64,000 nt of DNA from Saprospiraceae bacterium (GTDB lineage Bacteria > Bacteroidota > Bacteroidia > Chitinophagales > Saprospiraceae), in contig JAKVCV010000011.1 of assembly GCA_022448945.1 (NCBI GenBank), forward strand, positions 330,508-394,507. Reading direction: 5' to 3'. The translations under genes were made by a program, and so were the position numbers. Below, piece by piece: positions 9,926 to 20,404 of the stretch; position 1 is the stretch's first letter; every line of letters begins with the position of its first letter. The notes below the pieces were generated by a model. That model was not told where the DNA came from. It saw only the letters and a program-made list of their open reading frames with translations, and ran no database searches.

Positions 9926-10399
9926 ATGTCAAAAAAACCTGTTTCTTTTGATAAAGCTCTTTCTAAATTACAAATGTTCTGTTCATATCGGGAGCGCTGC
10001 CATCTTGAAGTCCGTTTAAAATTGTGGGATCTGGGAATATATGAAGAAGAACGCGACGCAATTATTTCCAAGCTCATTGAAGATGACTTTCTTAATGAGA
10101 TGAGATATGCAATTGCATACGTAGGAGGTAAGTTCCGAACAAAAGGATGGGGTAAAATTCGGATAGTAACGGAATTAAAGAAAAATAAAATTTCTGATTA
10201 TTGTATTAAAAAAGCGATACAAACTGAAATGCCAGAAAAAGTATATCAGGAAAAGCTTCATCATGTTTTGAGAAAAAAAGCTGGAACATTAAAAGAGACT
10301 TCCTCTTATATTCGCAATCAAAAATTAGTAAGATTTGCTTTATATAAAGGGTTCGAAATTGATCAAATTTATAGAATGCTAAATGAAAATCAATATTAG
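9926..10399 (+). CDS. recX: Regulatory protein RecX
   Basis: 157-aa modulator of RecA filaments. It has the three-helix repeat architecture of the family: a first unit (ALSKLQMFCSYRERCHLEVRLKLWDLG), a second ending DDFLNEMRYAIAYVGGKFRTKGWGKIRI cut here, and a weaker third (GFEIDQIYRML). The middle repeat's FLNExRYA..Y...K...KGWGKIRI pattern is the family hallmark. recA is not in the window. It is divergent from rimP (247-bp gap) and converges with the E1 fusion gene. Confidence 0.9.
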   Translation: MSKKPVSFDKALSKLQMFCSYRERCHLEVRLKLWDLGIYEEERDAIISKLIEDDFLNEMRYAIAYVGGKFRTKGWGKIRIVTELKKNKISDYCIKKAIQTEMPEKVYQEKLHHVLRKKAGTLKETSSYIRNQKLVRFALYKGFEIDQIYRMLNENQY

Positions 10400-10456
10400 G
10401 AAACTAAACTTTATGGAACGCAGCAAAAATATTTTACAAATTGTTGCGAATCCTAT

Positions 10457-12460
10457 TTAATAATTTATAAGTTCTTTTAATGCTATTAAAAGACGTTCCT
10501 GTGGCATAAATTGTCGTTCTAGATCTTTAGCAAATGGGAATGGTGTGTCAAGACTGGCCACACGTTTCACGGGTGCATCTAGATGTTCAAACAAGTGTTC
10601 GGAAATATAGGCTGACAATTCTCCCCCAATACCTCCTATTAAAGTGTCTTCATGTAGTAATAAGACACGATTAGTTTTTTTGACAGAGGATGTAATTGTT
10701 TCATAATCTATAGGCAAAAGTGTTCTGAGGTCAATAATTTCTATATCAGCATTTAATTTATCAACAGCATTTTTTGCCCAATGAACTGCATTGCCGTAAG
10801 TAATTACTGTAGCAATGGAACCTTTTCTTACGATTGAAGCTTTGCCAATTTCAACAGTATAATAATCATCAGGAATTTCTGCTGATATAGAACGATACAT
10901 TGCTTTATGTTCAAAATACATCACTGGATTGGGATCTTCAAATGCTGACAACAACAATCCTTTGGCATCATAAGGATTAGATGGATATACAATTTTTAGG
11001 CCTGGGGTATGAAAAAACCACGCTTCATTACTCTGAGAATGGAAAGGTCCTGCGCCGACCCCGCCACCAGTGGGCATTCTTATAACGACATCTACGTTTT
11101 GGCCCCATCTATAATGTAGTTTTGCGATATTATTAATAATTTGATTGAAGCCACAAGTCGCAAAATCAGCAAATTGCATTTCCATCATAGACTTGTATCC
11201 CTTAAGACTTAACCCCAATACTACTCCCAAAATAGCACTTTCACATAAAGGGGTATTGCGGACTCTTTCTTTTCCAAATTTCTGTGTAAATCCATCTGTG
11301 ATTTTAAAAACTCCACCGTAATCAGCGATGTCTTGCCCCATCAGAATTAAATTACTGTATTTTCCCATTGCAAGATTTAAACCATCTGAAATAGAATCAA
11401 CCAATCGTTTTTCTGATATTTTAGGATTCTTTGCTGAAGTTGATACTGATTTATGGGGGGCAAAAACATCCGACAATTCTAGTTCTTTATCAGCAGTTAT
11501 TTCAGGAGTAGCATAAGAAATCTCAAGATTCCCTTCTATTTCTTTTTTTATTTCTTTCCGAAAGGATTTTATCATTTTTTCAGATAAAAGTCCTTCTTCA
11601 AGTAGAAATAATTCGTAATTTTTTATAGGGTCTTTCTTGTCCCATTCTTCCATAAGTTCTTTCGGAACATATTTTGTGCCTGAGGCTTCTTCATGACCTC
11701 TCATCCTAAATGTTTTACACTCTAATAAAACAGGGCGAGGGTTCTTACGCATAGATTTAGCAAGTGAGCTAACTGTATCATAAACTTCAAGAATATTGTT
11801 TCCGTCTATCTTGTGTCCTTCCATGCCGTATCCAATCGCTCTGTCAACAAGATCTTTGCACGCATATTGTTCCGATGTAGGAGTAGATAACCCATAACCA
11901 TTATTTTCTATAACAAATATAACAGGTAAACCCCAGACAGATGCCACATTAAGTGCTTCATGAAATTCTCCTTGACTTGTCCCACCTTCACCAGTAAAGG
12001 CAACAGCTATTTTGCCTTCCTTTTTTAATTTAATTGCCAATCCCACACCGCTTGCAAATGAAAGTTGAGGGCCCAAATGAGAAATCATTCCAATTATATT
12101 ATAATCTTTTGCTCCAAAATGAAAAGATCGGTCACGTCCTTTAGTAAATCCAGGCATTTTTCCTTGCCATTGGCAGAAAAGTCGATCTAGGGGCACACCT
12201 CTTGTGGTAAATACGCCTAAATTTCGATGCATTGTAAACAAATACTCATCTCTATTTAGTGCTGCAGTTATACCTACAGAAATCGCTTCCTGTCCAATTC
12301 CTGAAAACCATTTGCTAATACGTCCTTGACGTAATAATACCAACATTTTTTCTTCAACCATCCTTGGTTTAAGCAGGGAGCAATATAGTTCCACTAATTT
12401 CTTTTTACTTAAACGTTTTTTATTGTATTTGGTCATTGCTAGAGTTAGGTTGTCGTTCAT
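10457..12460 (-). CDS. 2-oxoacid dehydrogenase E1, fused alpha and beta subunits
   Basis: 667-aa thiamine-diphosphate enzyme that decarboxylates a 2-oxoacid and passes the acyl group to E2. Residues about 1-335 are the alpha subunit, with the ThDP/Mg motif GEGGTSQGEFHEALNVAS to ENNGYG. Residues about 345-667 are the beta subunit, with LMGQDIADYGGVFKITDG, TPLCESAILGVVLGLSLKG and GGGVGAGPFHSQSNEAWF. Such fusions are common in Bacteroidota and are usually annotated as branched-chain 2-oxoacid dehydrogenase or pyruvate dehydrogenase E1; the substrate cannot be settled from sequence. E2 and E3 genes are not adjacent. A second in-frame ATG at residue 9 is a possible start. Confidence 0.93.
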   Translation of the reverse strand: MNDNLTLAMTKYNKKRLSKKKLVELYCSLLKPRMVEEKMLVLLRQGRISKWFSGIGQEAISVGITAALNRDEYLFTMHRNLGVFTTRGVPLDRLFCQWQGKMPGFTKGRDRSFHFGAKDYNIIGMISHLGPQLSFASGVGLAIKLKKEGKIAVAFTGEGGTSQGEFHEALNVASVWGLPVIFVIENNGYGLSTPTSEQYACKDLVDRAIGYGMEGHKIDGNNILEVYDTVSSLAKSMRKNPRPVLLECKTFRMRGHEEASGTKYVPKELMEEWDKKDPIKNYELFLLEEGLLSEKMIKSFRKEIKKEIEGNLEISYATPEITADKELELSDVFAPHKSVSTSAKNPKISEKRLVDSISDGLNLAMGKYSNLILMGQDIADYGGVFKITDGFTQKFGKERVRNTPLCESAILGVVLGLSLKGYKSMMEMQFADFATCGFNQIINNIAKLHYRWGQNVDVVIRMPTGGGVGAGPFHSQSNEAWFFHTPGLKIVYPSNPYDAKGLLLSAFEDPNPVMYFEHKAMYRSISAEIPDDYYTVEIGKASIVRKGSIATVITYGNAVHWAKNAVDKLNADIEIIDLRTLLPIDYETITSSVKKTNRVLLLHEDTLIGGIGGELSAYISEHLFEHLDAPVKRVASLDTPFPFAKDLERQFMPQERLLIALKELINY

Positions 12461-12520
12461 AATAATAAAGACATGAAACTGTTAGTATCAATTATATAAT
12501 AAAATGATTTGCTTTCAAGA

Positions 12521-12528
12521 CAAAGGTA
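12521..12528 (-). promoter_or_regulatory. -7 box upstream of the E1 fusion gene
   Basis: The minus strand reads TACCTTTG, matching TAnnTTTG, about 60 bases before the E1 start at 12460. No exact TTTG is present at the -33 spacing (a TTTTCTTG lies a little too close). It also separates sprA from this gene as a transcription unit. Confidence 0.4.
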
Positions 12529-12647
12529 GGAATCATATAATTCAAGAAAAATAAAAAGAGAGAAAAGTTTAAAAAAAGTACAGGCATGATTAGTCTGAAT
12601 AGCAAATAAAAAACTATAGTGGTTTGCTACTTATTAGTTATAATATA

Positions 12648-15600
12648 TTACTGAGACAAAGAGAACTTAATCGTTAATCCACCATTAAGACTGGTAATTG
12701 GGAATGAAGTTGAGACAGCAGGGATGGTTTGTGTGTAATCAAAAAACAAACGAAATGTAAGTCGGTTATTCGGGATCCATTCTATAGAGGGAGATATTCT
12801 TATTGTTTTCATACCTCTTGTAGCAATTGATTGATCCTGATCAAGGATATGATTTACTGTTTTATCATCACGGAATGAAACATCACATTTGAGATTTAAT
12901 TCATCTTTAGCAACAGTTTTCCCAAAGTCAAAATTAAAGTCCATCTCGCCCATTTTCATTTTTGTCTTAGTCTTTTTTATAGGATTACCATCTTTATCTT
13001 TCTTTTTGAAAAAGTTACCAAGTTTTTTAAATTTAAAATTTTTAAATTTCCACCCAAATCCGATAGTAACATCGGTGGTGTTTTGTTCACTTAATTGATA
13101 ATCAATGAAACTCATTGCAAGATTTCTGCTAGTTTTGTATTGAAAACGCAATGAGAGGTCATTTTTAAACCGCATGTCTAATCCTATTAATGGATTAAAG
13201 GATTCGGAAATAATTAAGTTAGGTATTTCAAAACTTGAATAATAGTTCTGGCTGTTGATATCTTTCCCATCTGTACCGTTTACATTAAGCGTAGTAGCAT
13301 AGTCGAGGTCTGTAACAAAACTACTTATAGATAAAGTAGATTTATAGCCATGCGTTAAACTAAAACTAGAGAAAATTTTGTCAAGTCCTTTTACTTTCGC
13401 TAGGCCATTGTAGGTTAATTTCCAGTTAGGCATAGGAAGCGTATTACGGATGTCTCCAAGGTCAACGGATTCGGCACTCCGTCCAGTATACGCAGCTAAA
13501 AATGCAGGGATTAAAACATCCTGTTGATAGCGGCCATAACCTTCTGTAAATCCTGCATTTATTTCTTGATCATCATGATCCCCTATGCCTTTTCTCTGAG
13601 AAATAATCAGGCGGTTTGCTTCAAATGTTTCAAAGTTCACAGAAGAATTTACACCTTTTGTCCCTTGTTTGTCAAAGAAAGTAGATAAGGGCAAATAGGT
13701 CATTGTTACATTTCCTCTTTGCATAGCATTTAAATGAGAGAACTGATCATTGCTAAATTGATCTTGCACCTTGAATAATTCAGAATAGTTTTCGGTTAGT
13801 GTTTTATTCAGGTCTACATCTATTTTAAAGCCTTTAAGAGGTTCTAGCGTAACTTTAGCGGTATAAGTTTGGGTGTGGGTTTGAATTACCTGTTTGTTTT
13901 GATATATATTGTTGGTAATCCAATTACTATTTGCTGCATTATCCAACCAAGTTTCATTTGGTTGAATACCAGCAATAAAATCCCATCCAGGTCTGGGCCC
14001 TGAGTTAGTAGTAGTTCCTGTATAATCCTGCCCTATGTATTTAGAAATACCTGTAAACCCCGGCAAGACAGTGGTGAAGTTTTCATTGTATGTAATTCTT
14101 GCACGTTGTAAAAGCATAAAAGGTCTAATAAAAATCCGTTCTGCATCACTAGGTTGACGCTTTTCTTTTATTTTTTTAATTTCAGACAGCCTTTTCTTAC
14201 GTTCTTCTTTTCTTTTGATTTTTTCTTTTTCTCTTTCATCATCATCTTTAATCTGGCGAAGAGGAGGGTATTTTTTCTTTTTAGGGAAGTCTACTTTTTT
14301 CTGTTTTTTTGCATTTGGTCTCTTAGGGGTATTGATTTTTTTGAGATATTTCCATTTGTCATACAACTTTCTAAATTGTAGATCTCCAGTTAATTGCCGT
14401 TTTTGAGAATTTTGGATAGTATGTCCTAGGGTGTCTTGGCCTAAAGTAGCGGCAGTCCAACTATAAGTTGCATTGTATTGAGCTTTGACACTTATCCAGT
14501 CGAAAATAGGTATCTTTTTTAGTGGTAGGGTATAGTTTATGCTTATGTTATGTTGGTAATTTTTTGTCCGGCCAAACCGTTTTACATTTGACCATAGAGA
14601 ATCTCTCTTTTCCTGAGTGTTTATCCTCCCTTCTGGCTCATCAATAACTCCAAAATTAGTAGCACTATAATTAAATTTTAAGTTTTTAAATATATTCCAC
14701 TGAAGGGAATATGTCCTGTCCCAAGAGAATTTTTTGTCATAATAGGTGCTACTCACAGCGTCTGTAAAGCGATAAGTAGTTTCCCCAAAATTTCTTCTCA
14801 ATTCATTTCTAAAACCAATGTTATTCGGCAAAGGGTTTATGTTGATATCCCTAATCAATGCAAGCCACTTTACAAGTTTTTTGTTTTTGATTTTATTAAT
14901 CGCTTTCTTAAAAGGATATATAGCTTTAAGCCCTGGAGCATATGTATAATCAATTATTCCTTTGTGTTCAGTACGTTCTTCTCTTTCTATTATTGGGGAT
15001 TGTAACAGGTTGCTAGATTGTGCATAAGTGAAAGAAAAGTTTGATATATCTGTAGGTAAAGCTACAAATTTGGAAGTTCTCCCTTTTTTAACATTTGTGA
15101 AGTTGAAACTAGAGATAGTCCGGATCGTTCTAGCAGACTTACGCACCTCTTTACGTTCATTTAAATCAACAATTGAAGCCAACCTTTCTTCAAGAGGAAC
15201 ATCTAATTGATAGGGGTCGTATTCTGGCGTACTTATTTCTTGAGAGTATTGAGCATAAAAAGGGATATTTAATTTCCACTTTTCAGGGAAAAACTTGTCT
15301 AGCTTTAAAGACCCGGATAAATCATATTGAATATTTTCTTCACGACTTCTTTCTCCAACACTTTGGTCAATATTGCCAAAGCCAATAGATTGATAACTTC
15401 CCGAAGCAGTAAATTGTCCTAGGTCGGCAAGTTGTACATCTAATCGAGCCAATCCGGCAAAGCCACCTCTTTCATCAAAACCAGTCAAGCGCAATTCATT
15501 TACCCATACTTCAGTACAACGAGCCAATCCATCATCTTTTTTGTTTCGCAATCCTATCATTATACTTTTTACTTGCCCTAAAGTGGGGTTTCCTTTGATT

Positions 15601-18600
15601 TTAACACGATTTTCGCCATCTGCTACTTCATACAAGTCACTAATGGCAAATCCCATTACTTCTCTATCAATTTTGATTTGTCTTAGCAGGCTTAATGGGA
15701 AATCAAATTGATTGTCTTCGAGCCAAATATTTGAAGGCTCACCAGTTCCGCCTGCTTCATCCGACATAGTTAGGGGAATTTCATATTCATAGTAATTGTT
15801 TTCAAAATCACTTCCAATTCTCATAAAAACAGTCATATCTCCTTTGTCGTTTGGATGTTCATTTCTGATGTTTTCTGCGTGAACATACATTTTCAGCCGT
15901 TCATATACCCGCATATCTAGATTTACAATTTTAAAAATTCCTCTAGCATCTCCATCCTCAAGGTTGCATACACGTAAAGATTGCGATTGTTCATTTTGTT
16001 GTGCGTTAGTTACAGAACCTATAACTTGTTCCCTTGAAACACCTGGGGGTAAAACATAATTAAATGGAGTCCTTGAGCCATTTTCTTCAATATTCACTCC
16101 ATTTACATCAAAAGTAGTACTGCTAGGGTCTTCAGGCGGAATTACCATTCCTGGCAAAACAAGAGATCTAGTATATCTTCTCCATTGGTTACGAATTAAA
16201 TCCAGTCGAGCCATTCTTAAGGTAGTTTCTGTCGAAAAACCTGTCATATACATTCTCATAAAACGTATGGCTCGAATCCCAGAGATACCTCCTACACGAG
16301 TTGTAAAGTTATCAATAGGAATTTTTAATTGATACCAATATACAGATTCTGACTGCCCGTTACCGTCCTGATAATCCATTCTGACTGAGTCAACAGTATA
16401 CTGAGTAAAGGCCATTTCGTCCGTATTTTCTCTCCTTATTGGTATTCTATATTGAAAGTATGACTCTTGTTCGTTTAGCGTATTATCTTTATTTAAGTCC
16501 TCTGTATCTGGAATGTTTGTGGCTGTAGATATAGCCTGATTTGTTCCAGTGGTAGTTGAAGGGTCATTTGTAGAATTTCCTTCACAATTATTAAATTTAC
16601 TATAACGATGAAGTACGGAATTGACTCCTGGAGGCAAATTATTCGGATCATCATAAAATGCATCTCTGTAATAACGGAAATTATCACCTGAAGGATCATT
16701 ATATAATTCTGTTGCAACAGATGAGTTTAGTTGCCCTGCCGCAACCATAGCGTCAATAGTGTCAAGAAATGATTTAAAATGTACGCGCTCCCCTGCATCA
16801 TTAAAGCCATCAAGTCCAATATCCTGTTGATCTCGAATAGATGGGTCATTGTCAAAAGCTCTTGTTATGGCTTGTGTTCTTGGTATTCTTGACCAGATTG
16901 TTTCGTCAACATTTGCATTTGCATTTGAATCGGGGATCCCATTTTCAAAAAAGAGTCTAGAGTCCTTAAGAATATCTTCAGAAACATCTCCAAGGTCAAT
17001 ATATAAATCCCCGCCGTTCCCTCCTTTCCCTTCTTTGAAAGGACTCATCACCCATATTTCAATAAATTCAATATTTGATGCTTCAAAATCACTATTTTGA
17101 ATACTTCTCATTACTCCTCCCCACCGCGCTTCAGGATCTGTGAATTTCCCATCAATATCCATGTTTTGTGTACTAAAATTATAGGGGCCTCTTTGAGTTG
17201 GGTTGTAATTCAAGTCAAAAGTTCTCAATCCCTGATAGGTTAAACCGGTATACTGAACATTTTGAAAAACATCTTGTTGTTGAATCTCTCTTGTATAAAT
17301 ACTATTTTCGCTAGAAGTTGATGCTAATTGAGGTTCAAGATTATACCAGGCAATTTTTGCACGGTTTTTATTGTATTCTAAGTCATTAGATAAAATAGCT
17401 TCCGGGAACAATGGAGAAACCTGATCGCTTCGTGGCGTACTAGCTAATACCCAATTCAAACTAGGTATGGATAAATTGAAGTTACTGGTTGATCCTTCAA
17501 AATCATCGATAAAGACTACTCCTCCCTCATCATTCCCTTGGTTTATAATATCTGGGGCTCCAGGGATTAAATGAGCAAATTCAGCCGTAAATGATATATT
17601 TGACATCGCTTTAGTACTTATCAAAGGGATTTTGTCAATAAGCCTAGTTAGCCATGGCGCTTCGCCGCTATATTGGAAGTCAAAACCGTATATACTATTC
17701 GATATTGGATCATCTCCATAATTTACCTTTTGAGTAAAAGGTCGCTCATTTAGATGTAGAAAAGTTGCACCAAAATTAATTTTTTCACTAATAAAATAAT
17801 CAAATCTTGCTCCAAAAAAACCTTGTTGGTTGAACCCAAAAGTAGCATTATCCTCAAAAGCAACCTTAACAGGCTGACCGGAATTAAGATAGGCTTCGTT
17901 TAATATTTTAATTCTACCCAGGTTATAATCAATGGAGTAATCTGTGCCCTCTGCTAGCGTTCTGCCCCCAGCTGTTACTATAACAGAACCTTTTGGGATA
18001 TTAAAGCCACCTAAAGAAATTTCAGATGAAATACTTGATTTATATCTGCCCCTGATTAGATATCGATTAAATTCAGGGTATTCTCTAGCTCTAGTAATTG
18101 TTGAATCATATAATTGAGGATATAGATATTTTTGTGACAATGGGTGTAAGCTTGCTGGATCACCAGGAACGGTATAGAACTCTTTTGCTAAAGAGCTACC
18201 GAAGGGTTCTAAAACAGGAAAGATTATACGACCATTTCTGGGCAAAATTGTAACTCCTGAAACATAATCAAATTGGCCGTCTGGTATAGGGTCTAAGGCC
18301 CTGTTAAGGTTGTCAAGGTTTAGCATCGTAATCAAAGGTTTTGATGCAGGAGGCCCTTCTGGGATAAATCTTTTTTCCCCACCTCCAGGATCCTGATAAA
18401 ACACATCTAGCATAAAATCTTCCTGATTGATCTGATAAGCACCTAAGGAATAAATGTTTTTCATCATCAAGTCCCATATTGGTAAATCCACTCTTGTTCT
18501 TACGCCTTTAAGTAACTTCATGTACATCACATTCAATGTATCAGCATCAAGAGGTAAATCCTGTGCGAACTCTCCAACTTGATAAAGTTTTCCATTATAA

Positions 18601-20075
18601 GTGTATTGGTAAGCAACAGCCACAACATCTGTAGGTTTAATAGATACATTTACAGATACAAACCCTAATTTAGGATCATAAGTAAACTCTGAAGGCGATA
18701 GTTTTCGTGCACGAATTTTAGAAAAGTCTTCCGCATCATTCATGTTAAAAGGAGCCCCTTGTAAAGCAGAAATTGATGTTTGGAGACCTCTTGCATTAGA
18801 TTGGGGAGGGCCATTTTCGCTTGCTATTAACTGACTATACAGTATGTTTGCATCATTATCTGGAAGACGCCTATTTGACAGGTCAACTCCTTGTTCTGGA
18901 GCGGTTGCAGGCGTATAATTATTTCCAGCAACCATTTTGTTTACATCTGTTTCACCTAGATCAGCAAATCCTACTATATCTCTAACGCCTTCAGTTACAT
19001 TTCTATCATTTGTAACCCAAACTTCTATTTTAGTAATGTTAAATAGCGAGTTTATTTGAGGCAATGCAGACAAATTTTGCTCGTAAGTATTTCTATTGTA
19101 ATGTGAAAGGAAAAAATGTCTATTCTCATCATAATTGTCAGCTGTTACTTCAAAATCTTGTAACTGAGACCCACCCTGAATTTGAATTTCTTTACGTTTG
19201 GTTTGACTCTGAGATGCTACTAATGACATTTTAAGTCGGCCAAACTGTAAATCTGTGCGAAAGCCAAATAGGTTTTGTCTTCCCTGAATTAGTGATGAGC
19301 GCAAAGGAAAGCTAACATTTCCGGCTTCTATTTTTTTGATAATATCGTCTTCTGAACACTCTGTGTCACTTAGATACTCAACTTTTATCTGACGGTCAAA
19401 ATCAAAAGTAGCTTGCGTATTATAATTAAAAGAGAGTTTTAATTTTTGTCCTATTTTCCCAACTACACTTAACTGTATATTCATGTCAAAATCAAATCCT
19501 CCCTGTTGTTGTTGTTGTTCTGTAAGTATTGGGTTTGCAATTTTTTGGTAATCAAACCCAAAAGTTAATGCAATATTTCCTTGTGGTCGTACATCTATAG
19601 TTGAGCCACAAAACAATCTTTCTACAAGGCTTTTACTGATTCTGTTTTTATATGGCTCTACTGGATCCCCACCTATTACACCAACTTTATTTCTTTGAGA
19701 GAGCTCTTTCATGTATTTTCGATCTTCGTTTTCTGCACGCCACTTATAATATTCTTCGGGACTGAGATACATTGGTGATCGATAATTTGACCCGTCAATT
19801 GTTTCGGTTATAATATAATATCCGCTTGCATAATCATATTCAACGTTTTTTTCAATGATTTTAGGGTCTTTAAGGTCAAAGGGGTTATGATTGTTGTCGG
19901 TTACAAAGTCTCCTGTCCTATCCGTAAGGGGTGGCAATGTGTCAGGACTTAAAATTGCAGTTGCCTCCCAAGGGTTTTCCCTAAGGTAATTTTGAGAGGT
20001 ATTATTTTTGCCCCAACCTATTACTATATAGGCGCAAACCAACAAAAAGGACAAATTCAACTGCTTTAAATTCAT
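12648..20075 (-). CDS. sprA: T9SS outer-membrane translocon SprA (Sov)
   Basis: 2475-aa giant beta-barrel that forms the protein-conducting channel of the type IX secretion system in the outer membrane and is needed for gliding where gliding occurs. The signal peptide (MNLKQLNLSFLLVCAYIVIGWG) fits export. Family features include an early LTFGFDYQKIANPILTEQQ cut, FDFDMNIQLSVVGKIGQKLKLSF, FGFRTDLQFGRLKMSLVASQ and many amphipathic strands up to the C-terminus, whose last residues (GGLTIKFSLSQ) form a typical outer-membrane closing strand. Length is in the family's usual range of about 2300-2500. An unusually Lys/Arg-rich loop lies at DNA positions about 14160-14380. SprA-sprA neighbours ruvA and a 329-bp gap upstream. 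Confidence 0.95.
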   Translation of the reverse strand: MNLKQLNLSFLLVCAYIVIGWGKNNTSQNYLRENPWEATAILSPDTLPPLTDRTGDFVTDNNHNPFDLKDPKIIEKNVEYDYASGYYIITETIDGSNYRSPMYLSPEEYYKWRAENEDRKYMKELSQRNKVGVIGGDPVEPYKNRISKSLVERLFCGSTIDVRPQGNIALTFGFDYQKIANPILTEQQQQQGGFDFDMNIQLSVVGKIGQKLKLSFNYNTQATFDFDRQIKVEYLSDTECSEDDIIKKIEAGNVSFPLRSSLIQGRQNLFGFRTDLQFGRLKMSLVASQSQTKRKEIQIQGGSQLQDFEVTADNYDENRHFFLSHYNRNTYEQNLSALPQINSLFNITKIEVWVTNDRNVTEGVRDIVGFADLGETDVNKMVAGNNYTPATAPEQGVDLSNRRLPDNDANILYSQLIASENGPPQSNARGLQTSISALQGAPFNMNDAEDFSKIRARKLSPSEFTYDPKLGFVSVNVSIKPTDVVAVAYQYTYNGKLYQVGEFAQDLPLDADTLNVMYMKLLKGVRTRVDLPIWDLMMKNIYSLGAYQINQEDFMLDVFYQDPGGGEKRFIPEGPPASKPLITMLNLDNLNRALDPIPDGQFDYVSGVTILPRNGRIIFPVLEPFGSSLAKEFYTVPGDPASLHPLSQKYLYPQLYDSTITRAREYPEFNRYLIRGRYKSSISSEISLGGFNIPKGSVIVTAGGRTLAEGTDYSIDYNLGRIKILNEAYLNSGQPVKVAFEDNATFGFNQQGFFGARFDYFISEKINFGATFLHLNERPFTQKVNYGDDPISNSIYGFDFQYSGEAPWLTRLIDKIPLISTKAMSNISFTAEFAHLIPGAPDIINQGNDEGGVVFIDDFEGSTSNFNLSIPSLNWVLASTPRSDQVSPLFPEAILSNDLEYNKNRAKIAWYNLEPQLASTSSENSIYTREIQQQDVFQNVQYTGLTYQGLRTFDLNYNPTQRGPYNFSTQNMDIDGKFTDPEARWGGVMRSIQNSDFEASNIEFIEIWVMSPFKEGKGGNGGDLYIDLGDVSEDILKDSRLFFENGIPDSNANANVDETIWSRIPRTQAITRAFDNDPSIRDQQDIGLDGFNDAGERVHFKSFLDTIDAMVAAGQLNSSVATELYNDPSGDNFRYYRDAFYDDPNNLPPGVNSVLHRYSKFNNCEGNSTNDPSTTTGTNQAISTATNIPDTEDLNKDNTLNEQESYFQYRIPIRRENTDEMAFTQYTVDSVRMDYQDGNGQSESVYWYQLKIPIDNFTTRVGGISGIRAIRFMRMYMTGFSTETTLRMARLDLIRNQWRRYTRSLVLPGMVIPPEDPSSTTFDVNGVNIEENGSRTPFNYVLPPGVSREQVIGSVTNAQQNEQSQSLRVCNLEDGDARGIFKIVNLDMRVYERLKMYVHAENIRNEHPNDKGDMTVFMRIGSDFENNYYEYEIPLTMSDEAGGTGEPSNIWLEDNQFDFPLSLLRQIKIDREVMGFAISDLYEVADGENRVKIKGNPTLGQVKSIMIGLRNKKDDGLARCTEVWVNELRLTGFDERGGFAGLARLDVQLADLGQFTASGSYQSIGFGNIDQSVGERSREENIQYDLSGSLKLDKFFPEKWKLNIPFYAQYSQEISTPEYDPYQLDVPLEERLASIVDLNERKEVRKSARTIRTISSFNFTNVKKGRTSKFVALPTDISNFSFTYAQSSNLLQSPIIEREERTEHKGIIDYTYAPGLKAIYPFKKAINKIKNKKLVKWLALIRDININPLPNNIGFRNELRRNFGETTYRFTDAVSSTYYDKKFSWDRTYSLQWNIFKNLKFNYSATNFGVIDEPEGRINTQEKRDSLWSNVKRFGRTKNYQHNISINYTLPLKKIPIFDWISVKAQYNATYSWTAATLGQDTLGHTIQNSQKRQLTGDLQFRKLYDKWKYLKKINTPKRPNAKKQKKVDFPKKKKYPPLRQIKDDDEREKEKIKRKEERKKRLSEIKKIKEKRQPSDAERIFIRPFMLLQRARITYNENFTTVLPGFTGISKYIGQDYTGTTTNSGPRPGWDFIAGIQPNETWLDNAANSNWITNNIYQNKQVIQTHTQTYTAKVTLEPLKGFKIDVDLNKTLTENYSELFKVQDQFSNDQFSHLNAMQRGNVTMTYLPLSTFFDKQGTKGVNSSVNFETFEANRLIISQRKGIGDHDDQEINAGFTEGYGRYQQDVLIPAFLAAYTGRSAESVDLGDIRNTLPMPNWKLTYNGLAKVKGLDKIFSSFSLTHGYKSTLSISSFVTDLDYATTLNVNGTDGKDINSQNYYSSFEIPNLIISESFNPLIGLDMRFKNDLSLRFQYKTSRNLAMSFIDYQLSEQNTTDVTIGFGWKFKNFKFKKLGNFFKKKDKDGNPIKKTKTKMKMGEMDFNFDFGKTVAKDELNLKCDVSFRDDKTVNHILDQDQSIATRGMKTIRISPSIEWIPNNRLTFRLFFDYTQTIPAVSTSFPITSLNGGLTIKFSLSQ

Positions 20076-20404
20076 AAAAATTTGCTTATATACTGCAATA
20101 AGAGACTTTTTGTTGATGAAATTATGACAATGTCTATCTTTTTAGGGTATTAAAAAAATAGAATTCAACAAAAATGCTCCAAAAATATTTAATTTTGACA
20201 GATTAACGCGTTTTTGCTCAAAGATTTTTCAGCTAAAATGTTGTAAAACAAATTTTTGCTAAAAAATCACTAAAAAGCAATACGAGTAGATGAATAAAAA
20301 TTAAAAATGTAGAATTTGAGCCTTATAATAGTGTTTTTAATTTATAGGATAATATAGGTTATTAAAGCAAAGTAATTTTCTTTAAGCAACAATATTCTAA
20401 TGTA
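20076..20404 (-). other. Gap upstream of sprA, no gene seen
   Basis: 329 bp, very A+T-rich, between ruvA and sprA, both on the minus strand. It should contain the ruvA end and the sprA promoter, but I find no exact TAnnTTTG on the minus strand. TTTTTGCT occurs twice, at 20211-20218 and 20253-20260. No RNA gene or terminator was recognised. Confidence 0.4.

Noticed and set aside
14154..14406. Plus-strand open frames opposite the basic loop of sprA
   Set aside because: Phe-rich antisense of Lys/Arg/Glu codons; no gene features.
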